From CAZYTO01 sp964650405 (lineage in GTDB: Bacteria > Acidobacteriota > Thermoanaerobaculia > Gp7-AA8): a DNA stretch of 10,658 nucleotides. Of the stretch, positions 1 through 6,267 are shown piece after piece. A program made the translations under genes and the position numbers. The notes under the pieces are model-generated. The model saw only the letters and a list, made by a program, of their open reading frames with translations, had not been told where the DNA came from and searched no databases. The stretch is taken from assembly GCA_964650405.1 (NCBI GenBank), contig CAZYTO010000199.1, positions 1-10,658 on the forward strand, written 5' to 3'. Numbering within the stretch: position 1 is the first letter of the stretch; each line of letters begins with the position of its first letter.

Positions 1-1244
1 TCGTGGTTCAACGAAATCATGTTTTGCACGCCGTCCGGGGCCCACGCGTCGCGGCCGATGTAAATGCCGCTCGCGCCGTTGCCAAGAGCCGAGTTGCGTG
101 AAGCCGTGAGACCGATCGTGTTGCGGACGATGAACGACCCTCGTCCGCTCTCGAGAAAGATCCCGCTCCGAACATTGCCGCTGATCACGTTTCCCTCAAT
201 GCGGATGGGCGGGGCGGCGGCGCCTCCTCGGGCCATGATTCCCCGGTAGTTCGGCACCGCCCGTGTGCCGGTCGGATCCGTGCCGAGATAGTTGCCGGAA
301 ATCGTGCGCGCCAGACGCTCGTCTTCGGGGCGAAGGTTGGAGTAATAGAACGGATTCGGGCAGCGATCCTCGAGCAGCGTGATGCCGGCACCCGTGAAAC
401 CGCTGACCACCAGGCCCTGCACGGTCGCGTTGCAGGAGGTCTCGATGACCAGGCCGTCGCTGGCGTCCTGGAGCTGGTCGCCCAGGAGTTGCACTTCGGG
501 GCCGGCCGGATTGGAGTCTCCGAAGAGAGTCGTCTGCATCACGCCGTCGACGGTGACGTTCCAGCCTTCGACATGAGGCAAGGCGGTCAGCGGGCGGATG
601 GTCTGGACGCCACCGACCGGAGGATCGGGGATGGCGAAGGCGATCTTGCAGGGATGGCCGTCGGTGCACGCGGTGTTCGCCGAAAGGATGGCTTCGCGGA
701 GCGACCCCGGCCCGGAGTCCGCGGTCGTGGTGACGGCGAAGGCCCGATAGACCCTGGTCGTCTCCGAGAACGTAGCCGACACGAGGGCACCCCCCTGATC
801 GGCGGTGATCAAGGCCGTCGCCGGCAGCGTGAGAGTGGCGTTTGCCGGCGGGGCCAGCACCTCGAAGCGGAACTCGTACGGTCCGGCCAGCGACTTGATG
901 ATGTCGCCGACCGCACAAACGACGTTCTCTCCCGCGGCCACGCAGTAATCGGGACCGGTCCGATAGACGGAACCTGCCGGCAGCGAGATGCGGATGACGC
1001 CGTTCTTCGCAGGGGTCGTCGAGATGTTCTCGTATTCGACCAGGTAGCTGAAAGGGAGCCCGGCGTCGACCGCAGGCACCGTCGTAACGATGGCGACACC
1101 CACGTCTCCAGCGTCATTGGAGTCGATGCCCGGCGAAGACTTCGGGAAGCTGTGACTGGCGGCCAGGGTGGCCGTGGAGCCGGCGAGAAGGATGGCAACA
1201 ACGGGAAGCCGGCGCATCAGGACCCTTCGAGTTACGCTCATCAT
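1..1244 (-). CDS. Secreted parallel beta-helix protein with DUF11-like N-terminal domain (3' part outside window)
   Basis: The reading frame is open from the ATG at 1244 to the left edge: 414 residues without a stop, C-terminus missing. Residues 1-30 form a Sec-type signal peptide with an Arg-rich n-region, a hydrophobic PVVAILLAG core and likely cleavage near TLAA. Residues about 45-160 resemble DUF11/CARDB-type beta-sandwich repeats (VEYENIS, the LPAG turn, the paired Cys of YC...VVC, and AVGDI). Residues 170-190 carry the VTTTADSGPGSLREAI motif that commonly precedes right-handed beta-helix regions. From about 265 on come beta-helix coils with ISGN and GNYLGTDPTGT motifs of the kind seen in Ig-like/beta-helix surface proteins. 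It is probably exported and may end in a sorting or anchor domain outside the window. The substrate is unknown; it could be an adhesin or a carbohydrate-binding protein. A Shine-Dalgarno lies 5 nt upstream of the ATG at 1244; a second ATG follows directly at 1241. Confidence 0.85.
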   Translation of the reverse strand, partial: MMSVTRRVLMRRLPVVAILLAGSTATLAASHSFPKSSPGIDSNDAGDVGVAIVTTVPAVDAGLPFSYLVEYENISTTPAKNGVIRISLPAGSVYRTGPDYCVAAGENVVCAVGDIIKSLAGPYEFRFEVLAPPANATLTLPATALITADQGGALVSATFSETTRVYRAFAVTTTADSGPGSLREAILSANTACTDGHPCKIAFAIPDPPVGGVQTIRPLTALPHVEGWNVTVDGVMQTTLFGDSNPAGPEVQLLGDQLQDASDGLVIETSCNATVQGLVVSGFTGAGITLLEDRCPNPFYYSNLRPEDERLARTISGNYLGTDPTGTRAVPNYRGIMARGGAAAPPIRIEGNVISGNVRSGIFLESGRGSFIVRNTIGLTASRNSALGNGASGIYIGRDAWAPDGVQNMISLNH

Positions 1245-1249
1245 GGAGA

Positions 1250-1258
1250 CTCCCTTCC
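1250..1258 (-). promoter_or_regulatory. Shine-Dalgarno of the beta-helix gene
   Basis: On the minus strand GGAAGGGAG lies 5 nt before the ATG at 1244 (8 nt before the alternative ATG at 1241). It supports this start and contrasts with the SD-less starts of most other first genes in the window. Confidence 0.6.
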
Positions 1259-1294
1259 GGCCACCGCGATCGGGCTCATGAGGGCCTTTGGCTA

Positions 1295-1300
1295 ATGATA
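1295..1300 (-). promoter_or_regulatory. Possible -10 box for the beta-helix gene
   Basis: TATCAT on the minus strand lies about 50 nt upstream of the start and matches TATAAT at 5 of 6 positions. No convincing -35 is seen 17 nt further upstream. Rated low because single -10 matches are common. Confidence 0.25.
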
Positions 1301-1456
1301 CTCGTGCGTCACTGATACGCTTCAGCATCGCGGACCGTCCAGGAACGGGCGTTCGAGGCATCATGAGATGGGCCTTGTTCGCTCGGTCTTCTTCTTCCGA
1401 CTCTTCCCAATTGCAGCCCGGAGGGTGAGCTGTGCTCGCTGTCACCCCCGAGGGTT

Positions 1457-1474
1457 GGCCGCGCGAGGGCGGCC
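1457..1474. promoter_or_regulatory. Inverted repeat upstream of the hemL -10 box
   Basis: GGCCGC, 6 nt, GCGGCC: a perfect 6-bp dyad centred about 24 nt upstream of the TATAAT at 1490, so it covers the place where a -35 element would sit. No -35 consensus is visible there. It could be an activator or repressor site, but GC-rich DNA yields such dyads by chance. Confidence 0.3.
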
Positions 1475-1489
1475 TGCGGAAGCGATGCA

Positions 1490-1495
1490 TATAAT
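1490..1495 (+). promoter_or_regulatory. -10 box of hemL (consensus TATAAT)
   Basis: A perfect TATAAT in very GC-rich surroundings, ending 10 nt before the hemL ATG at 1506. Transcription from it would begin about 1501-1504, leaving a leader of only a few bases. There is no Shine-Dalgarno between it and the ATG, so the mRNA is predicted to be leaderless or nearly so. Confidence 0.5.
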
Positions 1496-1505
1496 CCGCG
1501 CCTCT

Positions 1506-2795
1506 ATGGGCAAGAACTCGGACGCTCTCTTTCAGCGCGCGCAGGAAGTGATCCCCGGCGGCGTCAACTCGCCGGTCCGCGCCTTCCGCGCCGTCGGCGG
1601 TACGCCGCCGTTCATCGAGCAGGCACAGGGATCGCGGATCTTCGACGCGGACAACCTGCAGTACATCGACTGTGTCGGCTCCTGGGGTCCGATGATCCTG
1701 GGCCACGGCCACCGCTACGTCGTCGAAGCGGTCAAGAAGGCCGCCACGCGCGGCTTCTCGTTCGGAGCCCCGACGGTGGGGGAGGTCGAGCTGGCGGAGA
1801 TGGTCGTCCAGGCCATGCCGTCGATCGAGATGCTACGCCTGGTCAACTCCGGCACCGAGGGGACCATGAGCGCTCTGCGTCTGGCCCGCGCGGCGACCGG
1901 ACGCAGCAAGGTCCTCAAGTTCGACGGCGGCTATCACGGCCATGTCGACTCGCTCCTCGTGAAGGCCGGCTCGGGCGCGGCCACCTTCAATGAGCCCGAC
2001 TCCGCCGGCGTGCCCCTCGAGCTGGCGAAGCTGACCGTCTCCGTTCCCTACAACGATCTGGCCGCCGTCCGGGAGGCGATGGATTCCGACGTGGCTGCCG
2101 TCATCGTCGAGCCGGTGGCCGGAAACATGGGCTGCGTCCCTCCCGCCGAGGGGTTCCTGAAGGGCTTGCGGGAAATCTGCGACGGCACCGGCTCGCTGCT
2201 CATCCTCGATGAAGTGATGACCGGCTTCCGGGTCGCCTACGGCGGCGCGCAACAGCTCTACGACGTCAAGCCGGACATCACGACTCTCGGCAAGATCATC
2301 GGCGGCGGCATGCCCATCGGCGCCTACGGCGGACGGCGCGAGCTGATGCAGCTCATCTCGCCGCTGGGATCGACATACCAGGCTGGCACGTTGAGCGGCA
2401 ATCCCGTGGCCGTGGCCGCGGGCAAGTCGACCCTGAGCGTGCTCAAGAACTCCTCGATCTATAACGACCTCGAGGAGCGCAGCGGCGAATACGCTGCCGG
2501 TGTGAAGGCGTCTGCGGAGCGGCACGGCGTTCCGGTCACCTTCAACCGCGTCGGCTCGATGTGGACCATCTTCTTCAACGACGGACCGGTCACGAACTTC
2601 GAGTCCGCCGGCCGCTCCAACCGCGAGAAGTTCGCCCGCTTCTTCCACCTGATGCTCGCGGAAGGCGTCTACCTTCCGCCGTCGCAGCTCGAGGCAGCCT
2701 TCTTCTCGTCGGCCCACGCCAAGAAAGACATCCTCCAGCTCATCGAGCGCACCGACCGGGTGCTGAAGAAGATCGCGTGGGAGTTCGAGAAGTAG
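1506..2795 (+). CDS. hemL: Glutamate-1-semialdehyde 2,1-aminomutase
   Basis: A 429-residue protein, the usual length for HemL. This PLP enzyme converts glutamate-1-semialdehyde to 5-aminolevulinate in the cytosol, the last step of the C5 route to haem and other tetrapyrroles. The N-terminus (FQRAQEVIPGGVNSPVRAF) aligns with E. coli HemL from its first residues, which is why the ATG at 1506 is chosen. Other family blocks are YIDCVGSWGPMILGH, VNSGTEGTMSALRLAR, YHGHVDSLLVKAGSG, LILDEVMTGFRVA (Asp235 contacts the PLP ring nitrogen) and LGKIIGGGMP, whose Lys263 should form the Schiff base. The STYQAGTLSGNP block is intact. An in-frame ATG at 1485 is a less likely start. The gene ends 6 bp from the convergent ureohydrolase stop. 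No other haem gene lies in the window. Confidence 0.97.
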   Translation: MGKNSDALFQRAQEVIPGGVNSPVRAFRAVGGTPPFIEQAQGSRIFDADNLQYIDCVGSWGPMILGHGHRYVVEAVKKAATRGFSFGAPTVGEVELAEMVVQAMPSIEMLRLVNSGTEGTMSALRLARAATGRSKVLKFDGGYHGHVDSLLVKAGSGAATFNEPDSAGVPLELAKLTVSVPYNDLAAVREAMDSDVAAVIVEPVAGNMGCVPPAEGFLKGLREICDGTGSLLILDEVMTGFRVAYGGAQQLYDVKPDITTLGKIIGGGMPIGAYGGRRELMQLISPLGSTYQAGTLSGNPVAVAAGKSTLSVLKNSSIYNDLEERSGEYAAGVKASAERHGVPVTFNRVGSMWTIFFNDGPVTNFESAGRSNREKFARFFHLMLAEGVYLPPSQLEAAFFSSAHAKKDILQLIERTDRVLKKIAWEFEK

Positions 2796-2801
2796 GCACG
2801 T

Positions 2802-3716
2802 TCAGGATGAACAGAGCCACTCCAGGAACAGCCGCACGGCCAGCTTCGCCGTCATGCCGCTTACATCCCAGGGCGGCGAGAGCTCGGAGAGGTCGCAGCC
2901 GATGAGCTTCGGCGACGAGGAGAGCTCGCGCACGATGGCGATCATCTCCCGCGACGTCAGCGTTCCCGGAGCTGCTGCAGAGGAGCCGGGGAGCTCCACT
3001 GCATCGATGTCGATGGAGAGGAAGATGGCATCGGACGCGGCTTCGAGCCGGCGGCGGACGTCATTTGCAATCGATTGTGCGGACTGGCCGTCGAACGCCT
3101 CGACCGGGATCGTGGTGATGCCCTGCTCGCGGACGAAGCGGTCGTAGTACGACGAGTTCGCGAACTCGCGGGTCCCGAGGATGAAGGTCCGGGCGCCGGA
3201 GCAGATGGGCGTCTCGAGTGCGCGGCGGTACGGAGTCCCGCTGGAGAGCGAGTCCTCGTCATCGTACTCGCGGACGTCGTAGTGCGAGTCGACGACGGCG
3301 AGGCCGAGCTTCAGCTCCGGCCGCGCCTCGGCCAGGCCGCGCAGAATCGCTCCGGTCAGTCCGTTGTCGCCGCCGATGAAGAACGGCTTGCCGCCGCGGG
3401 CGAAGAGATCGCGCGACGCGGCCTGCACCCGTTCATGGGCGCGCCCGACGCTCGTGGGCGGCAGGTCGAGATCGCCGAGATCGCGGCAGACGCGGCCGGC
3501 CAGCTCCACGCCATGGCCGAACGTCGTGTGCGATGGCAGTGCCTCGCGGAACGCCTTCGGCCCGAGCTTCGCGCCCGGCCGCGAGGGAATGGAGCTGTCG
3601 AACGGCAGTCCGAGCAGCACGTGCTCGCCCTGCGCGAAGTCGTCGGACGGCACCAGCAGCGAAGAGGCGCGGGGATCGCGAGGGTCGGGCGGGCGGCGGG
3701 GGAGGAAGGTGTTCAT
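2802..3716 (-). CDS. Ureohydrolase (arginase/agmatinase/formimidoylglutamase) superfamily protein
   Basis: A 304-residue protein, normal length for the family, whose members hydrolyse guanidino or formimino groups at a binuclear Mn centre. Metal-site motifs in order: GGDN at 115-118 (usually GGDH), DSHYD at 143-147 with Asp143, His145 and Asp147 kept, and SIDID at 234-238 with Asp236 and Asp238 kept. The C-terminal DLSELSPPWD (Glu278) and GMTAKLAVRLFLEWL resemble formimidoylglutamase-like members. The Asn118-for-His change removes a standard ligand of one Mn ion. The substrate cannot be read from sequence: no hut, arginine or polyamine genes are near. The ATG at 3716 overlaps the mazF stop as ATGA and has no Shine-Dalgarno of its own, so translation is probably coupled to mazF. 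The in-frame open stretch upstream of it runs through the mazF sequence and is not coding. Confidence 0.85.
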   Translation of the reverse strand: MNTFLPRRPPDPRDPRASSLLVPSDDFAQGEHVLLGLPFDSSIPSRPGAKLGPKAFREALPSHTTFGHGVELAGRVCRDLGDLDLPPTSVGRAHERVQAASRDLFARGGKPFFIGGDNGLTGAILRGLAEARPELKLGLAVVDSHYDVREYDDEDSLSSGTPYRRALETPICSGARTFILGTREFANSSYYDRFVREQGITTIPVEAFDGQSAQSIANDVRRRLEAASDAIFLSIDIDAVELPGSSAAAPGTLTSREMIAIVRELSSSPKLIGCDLSELSPPWDVSGMTAKLAVRLFLEWLCSS

Positions 3717-4069
3717 GCGAAAAGCAACGCATTGACACGTTCCATGACGGAACTGACCACTGCTGAGGAAGCGCGCGTGATGAACGTCACAGATCGCGAG
3801 TGCCACGACAAACAACGAAGCTGATCCACGAGAATCACGCCTGAGACAATCCCGCCGGGAGGAAGAGCGACCTCGAACGTGTAACCTTTCGCATGCCTTG
3901 ACACTGGGCACATAACGGCCAGCTTCGCAACCTCGTTGTATGACCTTGCTGAGAGAGCGAGCGCCGGACGCCTTCCCGCTTGTTCGTGACCTGCAACTGG
4001 ATCGAAGTCGACCCAGACGAGATCGCCGCGATCGGGGACATATGACGCGCTACCAGACTTCGTTGCCAA
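3713..4069 (-). CDS. mazF: MazF/PemK-family endoribonuclease toxin
   Basis: 118 residues from a TTG at 4069. MazF toxins are small PemK-fold RNases that cut mRNA at short motifs and are neutralised by MazE. The protein starts with YVPDRGDLVWVDFDP and continues GHEQAGRRPALALS; Glu29 and Arg34 match Glu24 and Arg29 of E. coli MazF. In CPVSRHAKGYTFEV, Ser57 sits where the catalytic Thr52 lies, a conservative change. GVILVDQLRCLSW completes the fold, so it appears intact. The TTG at 4069 overlaps mazE by 20 nt and gives an N-terminus of family length; another TTG at 4087 would add 6 residues. No in-frame ATG or GTG lies nearby. Its TGA overlaps the ureohydrolase ATG. Confidence 0.9.
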   Translation of the reverse strand: MATKSGSASYVPDRGDLVWVDFDPVAGHEQAGRRPALALSARSYNEVAKLAVMCPVSRHAKGYTFEVALPPGGIVSGVILVDQLRCLSWHSRSVTFITRASSAVVSSVMERVNALLFA

Positions 4070-4250
4070 CCGGTGGACCCCAATCAACCTCGTCGTGACG
4101 ATTTTCGTCGGTGATGCCTGCGACGAGCTCTTCGAGAGTCAGCTTGCGGCGACTGATCGTCACCTCGACAGCAGTGCCGTCCGCAAGGCTCGTCGGCTCA
4201 TCGAGGAGTACCACAACCTCGTCGCCTCTCTTCTCGATATGACCGTTCAT
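4050..4250 (-). CDS. mazE: MazE-type antitoxin with unusual N-terminal half
   Basis: A 66-residue protein directly upstream of mazF. The C-terminal half (about 37-66: LTLEELVAGITDENRH, then EVDWGPPVGNEVW) is the typical acidic, toxin-binding tail of MazE antitoxins and makes the assignment firm. The N-terminal half (GDEVVVLLDEPTSLADGTAVEVTI) lacks the usual SpoVT-AbrB pattern of a basic strand plus IPK helix. It looks more like the VLDEPxxLPDGTxVEV hairpin of small DUF104/AF2212-type antitoxin-like proteins; that similarity is from memory. A CAGGAG overlaps the 3' end of the upstream abrB-like gene, 12 nt before the ATG at 4250, a rather long spacing. The pair probably forms an autoregulated toxin-antitoxin module together with the upstream gene. 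Confidence 0.85.
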   Translation of the reverse strand: MNGHIEKRGDEVVVLLDEPTSLADGTAVEVTISRRKLTLEELVAGITDENRHDEVDWGPPVGNEVW

Positions 4251-4259
4251 GTTCTTAGT

Positions 4260-4457
4260 TTACTCCTGAGGTATGACTTCCACACTCTCATCATTACTCG
4301 ATGATTTCGTCTCCAACGTCGAGCCCGCGGTCTGCGATGAGGGTGCATACCGCCAAACGTCTACCTCACAGCCTTCCTCAAGCCACTCGGCCTTGGCCAC
4401 GTCTGCCGGAATGACAACGATCAGCTTTCCGTCTCTTCGTTGAACTTTGCCGATCAT
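4260..4457 (-). CDS. Small AbrB/SpoVT-like DNA-binding protein, probable third component of the TA locus
   Basis: A 65-residue protein. Residues 2-36 (KVQRRDGKLIVVIPADVAK, then LEEGCEVDVWRY) fit the swapped-hairpin AbrB fold found at the N-terminus of MazE, with the IPxxVAK turn and the EGxEVDV strand. Residues 37-65 are a low-complexity Ser/Thr/Glu tail without a recognisable toxin-binding motif. Nine nt separate its TAA from the mazE ATG, and the mazE ribosome-binding site lies in its last codons, so the two are co-transcribed. It could supply the DNA binding that the N-terminal half of the neighbouring MazE seems to lack; this is inference. Alternatively it is an orphan antitoxin left from a second module. 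GC content is near 45-50% here. Confidence 0.7.
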   Translation of the reverse strand: MIGKVQRRDGKLIVVIPADVAKAEWLEEGCEVDVWRYAPSSQTAGSTLETKSSSNDESVEVIPQE

Positions 4458-4463
4458 TCACTC

Positions 4464-4469
4464 AGCTTA
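4464..4469 (-). promoter_or_regulatory. Possible -10 of the abrB-mazE-mazF unit
   Basis: TAAGCT on the minus strand ends 6 nt before the ATG at 4457. It fits only the degenerate TANNNT pattern; no -35 or strong Shine-Dalgarno is visible. Listed because other first genes in the window share the spacing. Confidence 0.25.
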
Positions 4470-4501
4470 CTACGCGTCTCGGAAGTAAGTGACTTGTATG
4501 G

Positions 4502-4553
4502 TTGTCAGTCATCGATTGTCGGTTGCAACTCCCAGCGTACCGACAACTGACAA
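4502..4553. repeat. Imperfect inverted repeat built from TTGTCAGT/ACTGACAA-like units
   Basis: TTGTCGGT (4516-4523) pairs with ACCGACAA (4539-4546), an 8-bp inner stem. TTGTCAG (4502-4508) pairs with CTGACAA (4547-4553), a 7-bp outer stem, with a 7-nt bulge on the left side only. CAACTGAC occurs twice (4544-4551 and 4558-4565). It lies downstream of ftsX and upstream of the TA cassette. It could act as a terminator-like hairpin on the minus strand, but no T-tract follows. Confidence 0.55.
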
Positions 4554-4597
4554 TCAACAACTGACTACCGTAGTGACATTCGCTTCCGGGGCCCAGT

Positions 4598-5539
4598 CTA
4601 CCCCGCGGGGCTCCCCCGCACGCTCCGCGAGCTCCGGATCAGCCCGGACACCACCCCGCGCCCGACGTGCGCGGCAAGTTTCCGCCATGGCGGGAAGCCG
4701 ACGAAGAGGAAGCCCCACAGCAGCGAGGCGGACGGGGCGAGAAAGTGGCGGGCCGCGTAGAACGACGCGAAGAGAAGGCCGATGGCCAGGATGCCGCCGA
4801 GCGTGCCCTGCAGGATCCCCTCCACGAGAAACGGGCCGCGGATGATGCGTTCCGTGGCGCCCACGAGCCGCATGATGTCGATCTCTTCCCGGTACAGCAT
4901 CATCGTCAGCCGGATGACGTTGGCGATCGTGAAGGCCGCCGCCATGGCCAGGATGCCGCCTGCGATGAGTCCCGCCACATTGATCAGGCTCACCAGGCGC
5001 TGGAGCTGAAGGATCCAGTCGTAGTCGTACTGCACCTGCTCCACGCCGCTCATCCCCCGCAGTACGCCGATGAAGCCGTGGAATGACGACGCCTGCACCG
5101 TCTGCTGTGCCACGTCGCACTCGTAGGACGACGGGAAGGGGTTCTCGTCGAGCTGTCCGACCACGTCGGAGAGGTTCGTAAAGTACGAGCGAAATCGGGC
5201 CAGTGCCTCCTGCCGGCTGACGAAGCGGCGATGCGACAACTCGGGATGGCCGGCCAGGAACGCGTCGACCGCGGCGATCTGGGCGGGCGTGGCCTCGGTC
5301 TCGAAGTAGATCGTCACCCGCGAGTGCCCCTGCCACCGTTCCACGCCCCGTTGAAGGTTCTCTGCCACGAGGAGGAATGCCCCGACCACGAGCAGGGAAA
5401 TGGCGATCATGGCCACGGCCACGAAACTGGTCCGCTTCGACTTCCAGATGCGGCGCAGGGCCTCCCGGAAGAAGTAGCCGGCCGTACTGGAGGCGACGAG
5501 GTCGGGCTCGCGCTGGCCGGGGATGAAGTCGCGGGCCAT
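4598..5539 (-). CDS. ftsX: Cell-division protein FtsX (ABC transporter permease-like)
   Basis: A 313-residue membrane partner of FtsE; the complex couples ATP hydrolysis to activation of peptidoglycan hydrolases at the septum. TM1 lies about 38-59, followed by a large extracytoplasmic domain (about 60-180: RVTIYFE near its start, WILQLQ at its end). TM2 is about 183-210 and TM3 about 240-262. The conserved cytoplasmic block EIDIMRLVGATERIIRGPFLVEG lies between TM2 and TM3. The C-terminal segment 273-305, where TM4 is expected, contains His291, Arg294, Arg302, Ser303 and Ser304, unlike normal FtsX, yet the frame is continuous. It follows ftsE by 3 nt on the same strand. No M23/EnvC-type hydrolase gene, a frequent neighbour, follows it; the TA cassette does. 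Confidence 0.93.
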   Translation of the reverse strand: MARDFIPGQREPDLVASSTAGYFFREALRRIWKSKRTSFVAVAMIAISLLVVGAFLLVAENLQRGVERWQGHSRVTIYFETEATPAQIAAVDAFLAGHPELSHRRFVSRQEALARFRSYFTNLSDVVGQLDENPFPSSYECDVAQQTVQASSFHGFIGVLRGMSGVEQVQYDYDWILQLQRLVSLINVAGLIAGGILAMAAAFTIANVIRLTMMLYREEIDIMRLVGATERIIRGPFLVEGILQGTLGGILAIGLLFASFYAARHFLAPSASLLWGFLFVGFPPWRKLAAHVGRGVVSGLIRSSRSVRGSPAG

Positions 5540-5542
5540 CGA

Positions 5543-6259
5543 TCAGGACCAGTTCACGAACAGGGATTCGGCGCGTGCAGCCTGTTTTTCCGGCACGGAA
5601 GCCTTCTCGTCGACGATCTTGCCGTGATCGAGCGTGATGACGCGCCGGTTGCTGCGGCGGATGAGGTCCCGGTCGTGGGTGGCCAGGAGGACCGTCGAGC
5701 CGCGCAGGTTCGCTTCGTTGAAGATCTGCAGGATTTCCTCGGAGAGATCCGGGTCCAGGTTGCCTGTCGGTTCGTCGGCGATGAGCACGAGCGGGTCATT
5801 GATCAGGGCACGGGCCACCGCCACGCGCTGCTGTTCGCCGCCGGAAAGCTGGGGCGGATAGGCGTTCATCCGGTGGTGCAGGCTCACGGCGCGCAACGCG
5901 CTGTAGGCCCTCTTCTTGTGCTCGGCGGCGGGGAGGCCGAGGACGGTGAGGATGAAGGACAGGTTCTCGAAGACCGTCATCCGCTCGATGAGCTTGAAGT
6001 CCTGGAAGACCATGCCCAGTTCGCGGCGGAAGAATGGGACCTGGGAGCGCTTCATGGCGTTCAGATTGCGGCCGTTCACCACGACCTGGCCTTCCGTCGG
6101 CAGGATCTGCTTGAGGACGAGCTTGAGCAAGGTCGACTTGCCGGCACCGCTGGCGCCGGTGAGGAAGACGAATTCGCCCTTCTCCACGTGGAAGGTCACG
6201 TCCTGCAGCGCCGTCGACGCGCCGTCGAAGCGCTTCGTGACGTGGTAGAAGTGGATCAC
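5543..6259 (-). CDS. ftsE: Cell-division ATP-binding protein FtsE
   Basis: A 238-residue ABC ATPase with every core motif: Walker A GASGAGKST (35-43), Q-loop FQDFKL (Gln86), signature LSGGEQQR (138-145), Walker B VLIADEP (Asp162, Glu163), D-loop GNLDP and switch His195 in LLATHD. It powers FtsX. The PTGNLDP form is typical of the FtsE/LolD/MacB group; pairing with ftsX 3 nt downstream identifies it as FtsE. The usual FtsE is about 220-230 residues, so the last 15-20 here (EKQAARAESLFVNWS) are a small extension. The start is GTG at 6259, giving the family-typical MIHFYHVTKRF. No good Shine-Dalgarno lies at normal distance, but TAAACT stands 8 nt upstream. Confidence 0.96.
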   Translation of the reverse strand: MIHFYHVTKRFDGASTALQDVTFHVEKGEFVFLTGASGAGKSTLLKLVLKQILPTEGQVVVNGRNLNAMKRSQVPFFRRELGMVFQDFKLIERMTVFENLSFILTVLGLPAAEHKKRAYSALRAVSLHHRMNAYPPQLSGGEQQRVAVARALINDPLVLIADEPTGNLDPDLSEEILQIFNEANLRGSTVLLATHDRDLIRRSNRRVITLDHGKIVDEKASVPEKQAARAESLFVNWS

Positions 6260-6267
6260 TCGCCAAC

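Larger units (their letters stand above)
1245..1505. other. Divergent intergenic region between the beta-helix gene and hemL
   Basis: 261 bp without a credible gene. It holds the SD and a possible -10 for the minus-strand gene, an inverted repeat GGGTGA/TCACCC (1423-1428 with 1442-1447), the GC-rich dyad at 1457-1474, and the TATAAT at 1490. An in-frame extension of hemL upstream to 1368 exists, but its Arg- and Phe-rich translation does not resemble the N-terminus of any HemL. Confidence 0.6.

Noticed and set aside
489..1295. Plus-strand open frame opposite the beta-helix gene
   Set aside because: Arg/Gly/Asp-rich antisense shadow; the minus strand has signal peptide, DUF11-like and beta-helix motifs in one unbroken frame.
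1368..1505. N-terminal extension of hemL
   Set aside because: The extra residues do not resemble HemL, and the TATAAT promoter lies inside this stretch.
3717..3911. N-terminal extension of the ureohydrolase
   Set aside because: It would be read in another frame through mazF, which has strong family similarity. The ATG at 3716 in the ATGA overlap fits the usual length.
4598..4722. Frameshift explaining the odd FtsX C-terminus
   Set aside because: The other minus-strand frame I could compare gives an Arg/Ala-rich tail, not an FtsX-like helix. The annotated frame keeps residual similarity (GFPPWRKLAA, VVSGLI).
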